DNA of 53,596 bases from Candidatus Blastococcus massiliensis AP3 (GTDB lineage Bacteria; Actinomycetota; Actinomycetes; Mycobacteriales; Geodermatophilaceae). Below are positions 25,166 through 32,483 of the stretch, piece by piece. The notes under the pieces were generated by a model. It saw only the letters and a list, made by a program, of their open reading frames with translations, made no database searches and had not been told where the DNA came from. Position 1 is the stretch's first letter; each line of letters opens with the position of its first letter. Both the position numbers and the translations under genes were made by a program. The stretch is from NCBI RefSeq assembly GCF_000582785.1, contig NZ_HG931173.1:1240309-1293904 (forward strand), given 5' to 3'.

Positions 25166-27784
25166 GTGGTTCCCGATCCCCCCGCGGGAGCTGCCCCCGG
25201 CGACCTGTTCGCGGCCGGCGGCCAGATGGGTCGGCTCATGGCCGCCTTCGACTGGTCGACCACGTCGGTCGGCCCGGTCGAGAGCTGGTCGGCGAGCTTC
25301 CGGCACGCCGTCCGCACCGTCCTCGTGTCCCGCTTCCCCATGGTGCTGACCTGGGGACCGGAGTTCCTGCAGTTCTACAACGACGCCTACATCCCGCTGA
25401 TCGGCGGGAAGCACCCCGCCGCCATGGGCCGGGACATCCGCGTCACCCAGGCCGAGAGCTGGGCAGCACTGCAGCCTCCGATCGAGCACGCGATGACCAC
25501 CCTCGAGGCCTCCTGGCTGCCCGAACTGCTCCTGCCGCTCGAGCGGTCCGGCTACCGCGAGGAGACCTACTTCACCGTCTCGCACGCGCCGGCGTTCGAC
25601 GACGACGGCGGGGTGGCGGGGATGCACTGCGTCTGCACCGAGGTGACCGGGCGCGTGATCGGCGCCCGCCGGCAGCGCCTGCTGCACACGCTCTCCACCG
25701 TCGGCGGTCACCTGGGCGACGAGCGGTCGTCGGTCGAGGCGATGTGCGCCGCGCTGGACGGTGAGCTCGACGTCCCGTTCGCCGCGGTCTACCTCTCCAC
25801 CCCCGGGGAGTCCGCCTTCACCAGGGTCGCGACCGTGGGCTGCCACCCCGACCTCCTCCCGGGCAGCACCGGCTCCGAGGCCGACCTCGCCGCGGTCGCC
25901 GGGCGACTGGGGGCGTCCGGCGGCCCGTTCGGCGACCAGGTCACCGACGCCGTCGTCCTGCCGCTGACCACCGCCCGCGACGGCGAGCCGATGGGGGTCC
26001 TGCTGCTCGGCACGAGCCCCAACCTCGCCCTGGACGTCGAGTACCGGAGCTTCCACCAGCTCGTGGCGGGCCAGTTCGCCTCCGCCATCGCCACCATCCG
26101 GGCCTTCGCGGCCGAGCGGCAGCGCGCGGAGTCGCTCGCCGAGCTCGACCGGGCGAAGACGACCTTCTTCTCCGACGTCAGCCACGAGCTGCGCACGCCG
26201 CTGACCCTGCTCCTGGGCCCGCTCGCGGACGTCCTGGCCGACACCACCGCCCCCGTGCCCGCCGGCGCCCGGGAGGAACTCGACCTGGCGCTGCGCAACG
26301 GCGAGCGGCTGCAGCGACTGGTCAACGACCTCCTCGACTTCGCCAGCATCGAGGCCGGCCGGGCCAACCCGGTGCGGGTGCGCACCGACGTCGCCACCTT
26401 CACCGCGGAGCTCGCGGGGATCTTCCGGGCGGCCGCCGAGCGCGCGGGCCTGCGGCTCACCGTCGACTGCCCTCCCCTGGACCGGACCGCCCACGTCGAC
26501 CCGCGCATGTGGGAGAAGATCGTCGTCAATCTGCTGGCCAACGCGGTCAAGTACACGTTCGTCGGTGGGATCGACGTCTCCCTGCGGGCCGACGACGCGG
26601 GCTTCCGGCTCGCCGTCGCCGACACGGGCGTCGGGATCGTCGCCGACGAGCTGCCGCACCTGTTCGAGCGGTTCCACCGGGTGCCCGGCGCCGCCGCCCG
26701 CACCCGGGAGGGCACCGGTATCGGCCTGGCGCTCGTGCACGAGCTCGCCGCGCTGCACGGGGGCGCCGTGTCGGTGACCAGCGAGGCCGGGGTGGGGAGC
26801 ACCTTCACCGTCGCGCTGCCCTACGGCGTCCCGGACGCCGACGACGCCGACCGGCAGGCGGCGACGCCGTCGGCCGCCGCCCGGGGCGAGGCGGCGAGCT
26901 GGGAGGAGGACACCACCCGCCCGGGGCGGGCCACAGCGTCCGCGTCCCCGGCACGGGACGTCCTCGTCGTCGACGACAACGCCGACATGCGGGCCTACCT
27001 CACCCGCCTGCTCGGGCCGCACTGGACGGTGCGGACGACGGCGAACGGCGCCGAGGCGCTGGAGGCGGTCGCCGAGCGGCGGCCCGACATCGTCCTGACC
27101 GACGTGATGATGCCCCGCGTCGACGGCTTCGAGCTGCTGCGCGCCCTCCGCGCGGACCCGGTCACCCGCCGGATCCCGGTCATCATGCTGACCGCCCGCG
27201 CGGGCCAGGAGGCGTCGGTCGAGGGGCTCGAGGCCGGAGCCGACGACTACCTCGCCAAGCCGTTCCGGGCCGACGAGCTCATCGCCCGCGTGCGGGTCGC
27301 CCTCGAGCGCGCCGCGGACCGTGCGGCCGCCGCCCCCGTCGCCGACGGCCCGGTCGCCGACGGCCCGGCCGAGCCGCCGTCCGGCGGGTCGCCGCATGCA
27401 TCGTCGTCGCGCCGGTCCCCGCGTCCCGGCCACCCGCCGGTGCCCGGCCGGGACCGCCGCAGCCACGGCGACCCCAGGATCCGGCCGCCGCGCCGGTCGC
27501 CGAGTGGCGGCTGCCGTCGACCGCGTCGTCCATCCCGGTGCTGCGCCGCGGGCTGCGCGCCTGGCTGGCGGATGCGGGTGCCGCCGAGGACCAGGCCTAC
27601 GACCTCCTGCTCGCCGCCTGCGAGGCGGCGACGAACGCCATGGAGCACGCCCAGGACCCCACCCAGCCGTACTTCGACGTGTCCGCCGTCGTGGGCGGAG
27701 GCCGGGTGGAGATCACGGTGCGCGACTACGGCCAGTGGCGGGAGCGGGTGCCGAGCATGGACCGCGGTCGCGGCTCGACGCTGA
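25166..27784 (+). CDS. Hybrid sensor histidine kinase/receiver protein (C-terminus frameshifted)
   Basis: An 872-residue translated frame. N-terminal PAS-like sensor (~1-165; FDWSTTSVGPVESW, SRFPMVLTWGPEFLQFYNDAY, EETYFTVSHAPAFD), GAF-like domain (~175-305), HisKA with phospho-acceptor His340 in DVSHELRTPL, HATPase (N-box NLLANAVKYT, DTGVGI, GTGIGLALVHEL), then a receiver domain (~598-712) with phospho-acceptor Asp646 and Lys698. After about residue 715 the translation becomes Arg/Ser/Pro-rich nonsense, while an intact RsbW-like ATPase domain appears in the -1 frame to 27873. The GTG at 25166 is set by AGGAGG five bases upstream; the GTG at 25160 overlaps that site. There is no membrane segment, so sensing is cytoplasmic. 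Confidence 0.85.
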   Translation: MVPDPPAGAAPGDLFAAGGQMGRLMAAFDWSTTSVGPVESWSASFRHAVRTVLVSRFPMVLTWGPEFLQFYNDAYIPLIGGKHPAAMGRDIRVTQAESWAALQPPIEHAMTTLEASWLPELLLPLERSGYREETYFTVSHAPAFDDDGGVAGMHCVCTEVTGRVIGARRQRLLHTLSTVGGHLGDERSSVEAMCAALDGELDVPFAAVYLSTPGESAFTRVATVGCHPDLLPGSTGSEADLAAVAGRLGASGGPFGDQVTDAVVLPLTTARDGEPMGVLLLGTSPNLALDVEYRSFHQLVAGQFASAIATIRAFAAERQRAESLAELDRAKTTFFSDVSHELRTPLTLLLGPLADVLADTTAPVPAGAREELDLALRNGERLQRLVNDLLDFASIEAGRANPVRVRTDVATFTAELAGIFRAAAERAGLRLTVDCPPLDRTAHVDPRMWEKIVVNLLANAVKYTFVGGIDVSLRADDAGFRLAVADTGVGIVADELPHLFERFHRVPGAAARTREGTGIGLALVHELAALHGGAVSVTSEAGVGSTFTVALPYGVPDADDADRQAATPSAAARGEAASWEEDTTRPGRATASASPARDVLVVDDNADMRAYLTRLLGPHWTVRTTANGAEALEAVAERRPDIVLTDVMMPRVDGFELLRALRADPVTRRIPVIMLTARAGQEASVEGLEAGADDYLAKPFRADELIARVRVALERAADRAAAAPVADGPVADGPAEPPSGGSPHASSSRRSPRPGHPPVPGRDRRSHGDPRIRPPRRSPSGGCRRPRRPSRCCAAGCAPGWRMRVPPRTRPTTSCSPPARRRRTPWSTPRTPPSRTSTCPPSWAEAGWRSRCATTASGGSGCRAWTAVAARR

Positions 27785-27873
27785 TCAGCGCCTTCGCCGA
27801 CGTCACCGCCACGCCCAGCCCCGAGGGGACGACGGTGGTCATCCGCGCCCGACTGGCCGGTGCCGCGGTCTGA
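27478..27873 (+). pseudogene. RsbW-like ATPase domain, out of frame with the hybrid kinase
   Basis: In the -1 frame relative to the kinase, about 131 residues form a GHKL ATPase domain of the HATPase_c_2/RsbW type: EWRLPSTASSIPVLRRGLR, LLLAACEAATNAMEHAQDP (the N-box with EAATNAMEHA), VEITVRDYGQWRE (D-x-G) and GRGSTLISAFADVTA (G2 box), ending in TVVIRARL. No ATG, GTG or TTG precedes the domain in this frame (the first GTG, at 27538, cuts into it), so it is probably the former C-terminus of the kinase separated by a one-base loss, or by an error in the sequence. As part of the kinase it would be an anti-sigma-like output. Confidence 0.6.
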
Positions 27874-27877
27874 TCCG

Positions 27878-29329
27878 TCAGGCCAGGAGCCAGGTGTCCT
27901 TGCTCCCCCCCACCGGACCACCGAGGTCCACCCGGGTCCACGGCGCCCGGAGCGCGGTCGTCCCCTCGCCCGCGGCGACCGAGAAGATCCGCAGCCGGGC
28001 GGACCGGGGCCGCAGGGCGCCGTCCACGAGCGCCGGCAGCGTCGCCTCGTCGACCGGCTCCGTGGCGACGAAGCGGTGCGGCGCCGCCTCGATCGCCGCC
28101 CGCAGATCGGCCAGCTCCCCGGCACCGCAGGTGCGCCCGTCGACGGCTCCGACGCCGCCGTACCCCGCGACCTCCTCGACCACCAGCCGATCCAGCCGGT
28201 CCAGGGCCTCGGCGAGCCGGCCGGGGTCGGCCAGCACCCACGTGGGCGGCGAGGCGAGCAGGGGCGCCTCGCCCAGGTAGAAGCCGATCATGGCCGGCAC
28301 CCACGCGAAGGTGGCCGAGTCGTCGGCCAGCCCGTTGCCGGGCACGTTCACCAGCCCCAGGCGCCCGGCCCGGACCGCCTCGGTCAGCTGCAGGTCGAGG
28401 GGATGCCCGACGGCGGTGCGGTACGCGGGCAGGATCGCCTCGTCGAAACGCCGGTAGAGGACGTCGACCGGCGTCCGGTTCCCGTCCACCGTCACCTCCA
28501 GTCCGCCGTCGGCCCGCGGCCAGAGGTCCCCGGCCCGCGCCAGCGGGACGCCGAGCGCCTCGGCCAGCACGGCGTGCTCGAACCAGGAGCTCTCGCTCTC
28601 CCCCGCGGTGAGGACGGCGATCCGCGGCGGCCCCGGGGACGCGGGTGGTGCCGCCCCGGCCAGGGCCGTGCGCAGCAGCGGCAGAGCCGCACCCGGATCG
28701 CCGGGGTCACCGGCACGGAAGAGCTCCGGGACGGCGGCGCGCAGGGCGAGGCGTTCCTCCAGGGCGAAGCCGAGACCGGCCGGCGCGCAGAGGTCGTCGC
28801 CGGTCACCGTCCACCCGCCGTCGGCGGTGCGCACGAGGTCGAAGGCGGCGACGGTCGCTCGGGGTTGCCCCGGCCACGCCTGTCCGACCGCCGAGGGGCT
28901 CCGCGCGGGGTTGTGCGCCACCGCCCACTCGGGCAGCACGCCGGCGCGGACGATCTCCGGCGCCCGGTCGCGATCGCCGCGACGACGGCCGGCCGCCCGG
29001 TAGGCGTCGGCGAGGAAGGCGATCAGGGCCCGGTGACGCTGCTCGACCCCGGCCGCGAGCAGCCGCCACTGGTCGGCGGGGATCAGCCGCGGCAGCGGGT
29101 CGAGCGGCACCGGGTGCCGCTCGTGACGGCCGTCGCGCCACCTGCCCAGCGTGGCGCCGCGGGCCGCCCGCAGCTCGCCGATCGTCTGCGCCGCGGCACC
29201 GAGCCCGGCAGCACCCAGCTCCGCCAGGACCGGTTCCAGGACCGCGTAGTCAGGGCGCAGGCGGCCGTCCCCGGTCACCGCCTCGTCGGCGGTGGGCGCG
29301 GGATAGCCGGCGAACAGGCCTCCGCTCAC
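27878..29329 (-). CDS. Circularly permuted type-2 ATP-grasp protein (divergent)
   Basis: A 483-residue protein of the CP_ATPgrasp_2 family, which contains peptide or amide ligases. Family blocks are visible: LRPDYAVLEPVLAELG near the start, VAAFDLVRTADGGWTVTGDDLCAP, TAGESESSWFEHAVLAEALG (~250-270), DVLYRRFDEAILP, NVPGNGLADDSATFAWVP, MIGFYLGEAPLL and LVVEEVAGYGG. Compared with the pattern I remember, Lys in ADDK and in the VVKP strand are replaced by Ser and Glu, so ATP binding may be altered. It lacks the alpha-E domain. Its GTG overlaps the S9 peptidase stop (GTGA 29326-29329), so it is the second gene of a coupled operon. Confidence 0.75.
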   Translation of the reverse strand: MSGGLFAGYPAPTADEAVTGDGRLRPDYAVLEPVLAELGAAGLGAAAQTIGELRAARGATLGRWRDGRHERHPVPLDPLPRLIPADQWRLLAAGVEQRHRALIAFLADAYRAAGRRRGDRDRAPEIVRAGVLPEWAVAHNPARSPSAVGQAWPGQPRATVAAFDLVRTADGGWTVTGDDLCAPAGLGFALEERLALRAAVPELFRAGDPGDPGAALPLLRTALAGAAPPASPGPPRIAVLTAGESESSWFEHAVLAEALGVPLARAGDLWPRADGGLEVTVDGNRTPVDVLYRRFDEAILPAYRTAVGHPLDLQLTEAVRAGRLGLVNVPGNGLADDSATFAWVPAMIGFYLGEAPLLASPPTWVLADPGRLAEALDRLDRLVVEEVAGYGGVGAVDGRTCGAGELADLRAAIEAAPHRFVATEPVDEATLPALVDGALRPRSARLRIFSVAAGEGTTALRAPWTRVDLGGPVGGSKDTWLLA

Positions 29330-31182
29330 AGCCAGCGGTCGAACCAGGCGGTGACCCGCTCGCTGAGCTCGACGAGGTGGTCGCGGCCGACGATCGTGTG
29401 GCCCTCGCCCGGGAGCAGGAGCAGCTCGCAGGGGGAACCGAGGGCGGCGAGCTCCTGGTGCGCCTGCACCGACTCGGCCACCGGCACGTTCGTGTCGCGG
29501 TCCCCGTGGGCCAGCAGCAACGGCGAGGTGACCCGGTCCAGCGCCGTGATGGGCGAGATCGCCGCGAGCATCTCGCGGTCCGCGACCGGGTCGCCGTACT
29601 CGGTGACCGAGGCCGCCGCCATCCACGGCTCGGTGCCGGCGAAGAACGTTCGGAGGTCGCTCATGCCGGCCAGGGTGGCACCGGCGGCGAAGAGGTCCGG
29701 CCAGCGGGTGAGCGCGACGAGGGCGAGGTAGCCGCCGTAGGACCAGCCGTGCGCGCCGATCCGGCCGGGCACCGCGATGCCCGCGGTGACCAGCTCGTCG
29801 ACCGTCGTCCGCACGTCCTCGAAGGACGCCTCGCGGGCGGCGCCGTCGTCGGCGGTCATGAACGCGCGGCCGAAGCCACCCGAACCCCGCACGTTCGGCG
29901 CGAAGACGGTCAGCCCGGCGGCGACCAGGCACTGCGCCAGCGGGTTGAAGACCGGGCGTTCCTGCCCCTCGGGACCGCCGTGGAAGCTGACGACCGTGCG
30001 GTTGGGTGCCTGCGCGCCGCGCGGGGTGTACAGCCAGCCCGACAGCGGCATCCCGTCCGGGGCCCGGTAGTCGTACCGCTCCGGCGTCACCAGACCGGCC
30101 CGACGGGGGCGGGCGCCGGCGCTCGGCAGCGGCGCGGCCGCTCCGCCGTCCAGCGACAGCCGCCACAGCGAGCGCGGGGTGGTGGGGCCGGTGAGCTCGG
30201 CGATCACGGTGCTGCCGTCGGGGGTGAGCGACCATCCGGGCAGCACCGCGTCGGGCAGCGGGATCGAGCGCACCGGCGACCCGTCGGAGAGCGCGTGCAC
30301 GACGAGTTCGCTGACGCCGCCCACGTTCCAGACGGCGAGCACCGTCCCGTCGGCGCGGAGGGCGTAGCCGTCGAGATCGGCGTCGGCGCGGGAGAGGACG
30401 GTCCGGCCGCGACCGGTGGGCCCGTCCGGACCGATCGGCACCTCGACCAGCCCGGCGCGATCGGCGAACAGCGGCCCGGGCAGCGAGGCGCGCAGGTAGA
30501 CCGCCCGCTCGTCGTGGGCGAACCGGCCGTCCTCGGAGGCCACGCCGCCGGGGGCGTCGGGTGCCAGCACCGGGCGCTGGGTCCCGGTGGCCACGTCCAC
30601 GGCGACGACGTGCCGGTACCCGCGAGGGCCACGACGGGCCAGGACTGTGCGCCCGTCCGCCGACACCGCGCAGACCGAGAGGAAGCCCCCGCGCGCCAGC
30701 GTCCGGCACCCGCCGGTCGCGACGTCGACGAGGACGACGTCGGCGTCCGGCCCGTTCCCGGGCGCGATCGAGCAGACGTAGGAGCCGGGGCCGGTCCAGC
30801 CACCGGCGAAGACCGTCGCGCGAGGATCGTGCCCGGCCACGAGGCGTGCCTCGCTGCCGTCGGGACGCACCACGTGCAGCTCGGCGCAGATCGACCCGCC
30901 GGGGCTGACGAGGTAGGCCAGCCAGGCGCCGTCCGGCGACCAGGCGACCGAGACCACCTCCTGGTCCGGCTGGGACAGGACCACCGGCACCTGCGCACCG
31001 TCGACCGAGGCGACCTCCAGCCGCGGGATGCCCGACCGGTCGGTGACGTAGGCGACGCACCGCCCGTCGGGGGACACCGCGGGGCACCAGGCGCCCACGG
31101 CCCCGGCGATCTGCACCAGGGCCGGCCGGGCGTCGAGCCGCGCGGACGTGGCGGGCACCAGGTCGGTCACGGGGCTGGCCAT
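29326..31182 (-). CDS. Prolyl-oligopeptidase-family (S9) peptidase
   Basis: A 618-residue serine peptidase. Residues ~25-355 form a WD/TolB-like beta-propeller (repeated SPDGRCVAYV, SPDGAWLAYL, SADGRTVLARR, TPDGSTVIAEL), and ~375-618 an alpha/beta hydrolase. The catalytic triad is Ser481 in GWSYGG, Asp563 in HGDRD and His595 in GEGHTI; the HGGPEG oxyanion segment precedes it. The family cleaves short peptides. There is no signal peptide, so it acts in the cytoplasm. The ATG at 31182 has GAGGAGG 5-11 bases upstream. Coupling to the ATP-grasp gene suggests that one makes and the other trims or recycles a peptide-like product. Confidence 0.9.
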   Translation of the reverse strand: MASPVTDLVPATSARLDARPALVQIAGAVGAWCPAVSPDGRCVAYVTDRSGIPRLEVASVDGAQVPVVLSQPDQEVVSVAWSPDGAWLAYLVSPGGSICAELHVVRPDGSEARLVAGHDPRATVFAGGWTGPGSYVCSIAPGNGPDADVVLVDVATGGCRTLARGGFLSVCAVSADGRTVLARRGPRGYRHVVAVDVATGTQRPVLAPDAPGGVASEDGRFAHDERAVYLRASLPGPLFADRAGLVEVPIGPDGPTGRGRTVLSRADADLDGYALRADGTVLAVWNVGGVSELVVHALSDGSPVRSIPLPDAVLPGWSLTPDGSTVIAELTGPTTPRSLWRLSLDGGAAAPLPSAGARPRRAGLVTPERYDYRAPDGMPLSGWLYTPRGAQAPNRTVVSFHGGPEGQERPVFNPLAQCLVAAGLTVFAPNVRGSGGFGRAFMTADDGAAREASFEDVRTTVDELVTAGIAVPGRIGAHGWSYGGYLALVALTRWPDLFAAGATLAGMSDLRTFFAGTEPWMAAASVTEYGDPVADREMLAAISPITALDRVTSPLLLAHGDRDTNVPVAESVQAHQELAALGSPCELLLLPGEGHTIVGRDHLVELSERVTAWFDRWL

Positions 31183-31197
31183 CGCACCTCCTCGGCT

Positions 31198-31230
31198 CTC
31201 GTAGTTCCGTCCCGGGGAGCGGAACGCGAG
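31198..31230. repeat. Dyad-symmetric element upstream of the S9 peptidase operon
   Basis: CTCG (31198-31201) and GTTCCG (31204-31209) pair with CGGAAC (31220-31225) and CGAG (31227-31230), with a TA/G bulge, and the centre TCCCGGGGA is nearly self-complementary. It lies 16-48 bases upstream of the peptidase ATG, after its probable transcription start, so it may be an operator or a 5'-UTR hairpin. Confidence 0.45.
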
Positions 31231-31475
31231 CGGCAGGATTCCACGCCGCGGGCCCGGTCCGGCCCTCGCGGCGAGGAACCGGCTGCGCGCCGTCGTCGTC
31301 GTTTCCCAGCCGCACCTCCCGTCCCAGCGCCCGCGGCCCACGGTGCCGCGTGCCCGTTTCCGGGAGGTGTCCCTGATGTCATCGACACGCGACGCCGGAT
31401 GTCGCACCCCCCGTCCGGGGGAACGAGGACGCGCCGCGTCGGGCGAGCCTGCGGCGCGCCGCGGCGGCGCGCCGA

Positions 31476-31481
31476 TAGCCT
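31476..31481 (+). promoter_or_regulatory. Possible -10 element of sepH
   Basis: TAGCCT sits 48 bases before the sepH GTG, giving a 5' leader of about 40 bases that ends in CCAGGAGG, a good ribosome site. No convincing -35 hexamer is seen in the GC-rich stretch upstream. Confidence 0.35.
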
Positions 31482-31529
31482 CGGGCTCCGGTCTCTCTCC
31501 GGACCGCTCATGTCTCCAGGAGGTCGCCC

Positions 31530-32432
31530 GTGCGCACGCTGCGCCTCGTGGGTCTCTCCGACGACGGATCGAGCCTGCTGCTGGTCGCCGACACCGAGGA
31601 CGGCGAGGAGAAGTTCGCACTCCCCGTCGACGACCGGGTGCGCGCCGCCGCCCGGGGGGACTCCCGCCGGCTCACCCAGATCGACGTCGACCTGGGCACC
31701 GAACTGCCCCCGCGGGTGATCCAGTCACGCATCCGCGCCGGCGAGACCCCGGAGCAGGTCGCCGCCGCCACGGGGGCGCGGGTGGAGCGGATCATGCGTT
31801 TCGCCCACCCGGTGCTGCAGGAGCGCGAGCGGATCGCCGAGCAGGCCCGGGAGGCCCGGGTCCGGCTCACCGACAGCACGCCCGGGACGACGCTGCAGCA
31901 GTTCATGACCGAGCGGCTCCGGCTGATCGACACCGCCGTCGAGGCGGTGGCCTGGGACGCCTACCGCAGCGACACCGGCGCCTGGGTGGTCACCGGTGAG
32001 TGGCGGGCCGGCGAGAAGTCCGGCACCGCTCGCTGGACCTTCGACCTCCCCTCGCGCACCGTGGCGCCGCTCGACGCGGCGACCACGGACTTCGCCGAGG
32101 GCACCCGGCTGGTGCGCGTCGTCCCCGACGTGCCCACCGGCCCGCCGCCGCCGCCGCCGGCGCCGGTGCCCGCCGCCCGGCCCGTCTCGGTGCTGCGCGA
32201 CGACAGCGTTCCCCCGCCCGACGCCGCCGAGGACGATTTCCCCGTGCGCGACGTGCACCCGGCCAGCGGCTCCCCCGACGACCACCGCTCGATGGAGACC
32301 TTCCTCGACGAGATCGCCGACCACGACACCGTGGTGCTCGGCCGCCCCGGCGAGGACCTCGACTCCGACGATCCGCGCGCGCGCATCCCGGCGTGGGAGG
32401 ACATCGTCTTCGGGGTCCGGCGCAACCGCTGA
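31530..32432 (+). CDS. sepH: Septation protein SepH
   Basis: A 300-residue DUF3071 protein. SepH of Streptomyces and mycobacteria binds FtsZ and promotes its assembly at the division site (established knowledge). The conserved N-terminal domain runs to ~residue 190: MRTLRLVGLSDDGSSLLLV, FALPVDDRVRAAARGD, the helix-turn-helix-like IQSRIRAGETPEQVAAATG, ERIMRFAHPVLQERERIA, and the W-rich WDAYRSDTGAWVVTGEW. A Pro-rich linker (PPPPPPAP, ~210) leads to the C-terminal motif IPAWEDIVFGVRR, which is the short conserved end. GTG start with AGGAGG six bases upstream. It stands alone, 51 bp before the ABC exporter. Confidence 0.94.
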   Translation: MRTLRLVGLSDDGSSLLLVADTEDGEEKFALPVDDRVRAAARGDSRRLTQIDVDLGTELPPRVIQSRIRAGETPEQVAAATGARVERIMRFAHPVLQERERIAEQAREARVRLTDSTPGTTLQQFMTERLRLIDTAVEAVAWDAYRSDTGAWVVTGEWRAGEKSGTARWTFDLPSRTVAPLDAATTDFAEGTRLVRVVPDVPTGPPPPPPAPVPAARPVSVLRDDSVPPPDAAEDDFPVRDVHPASGSPDDHRSMETFLDEIADHDTVVLGRPGEDLDSDDPRARIPAWEDIVFGVRRNR

Positions 32433-32483
32433 CCCGATAAGTCGGTCGCTCCTGTCGGAGGCCCGGCCTAGCCTCGATCCGCC

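Larger units (their letters stand above)
31183..31529. other. Divergent intergenic region between the S9 peptidase and sepH
   Basis: A 347-bp non-coding stretch, the longest in the window. It holds a long dyad next to the peptidase start (31198-31230), a short CCCCC/GGGGG hairpin near 31406-31421, two GGCGCGCC octamers 13 bp apart (31453-31460, 31466-31473), and a TAGCCT hexamer at 31476-31481 suited as the sepH -10 element. I see no conserved reading frame or RNA structure beyond these. Confidence 0.5.

Noticed and set aside
27338-27367. Tandem 15-bp duplication (GTCGCCGACGGCCCG twice) as cause of the kinase frame change
   Set aside because: The unit is five codons long, so it keeps the frame; it is a linker repeat only.
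27300-27480. Programmed -1 frameshift in the kinase gene
   Set aside because: No X-XXY-YYZ slippery site in the right phase and no clear pseudoknot; a mutation or sequence error is simpler.
31453-31473. Two GGCGCGCC octamers as regulator sites before sepH
   Set aside because: Octamers made only of G and C recur by composition in DNA this GC-rich, and the spacing is not helical.
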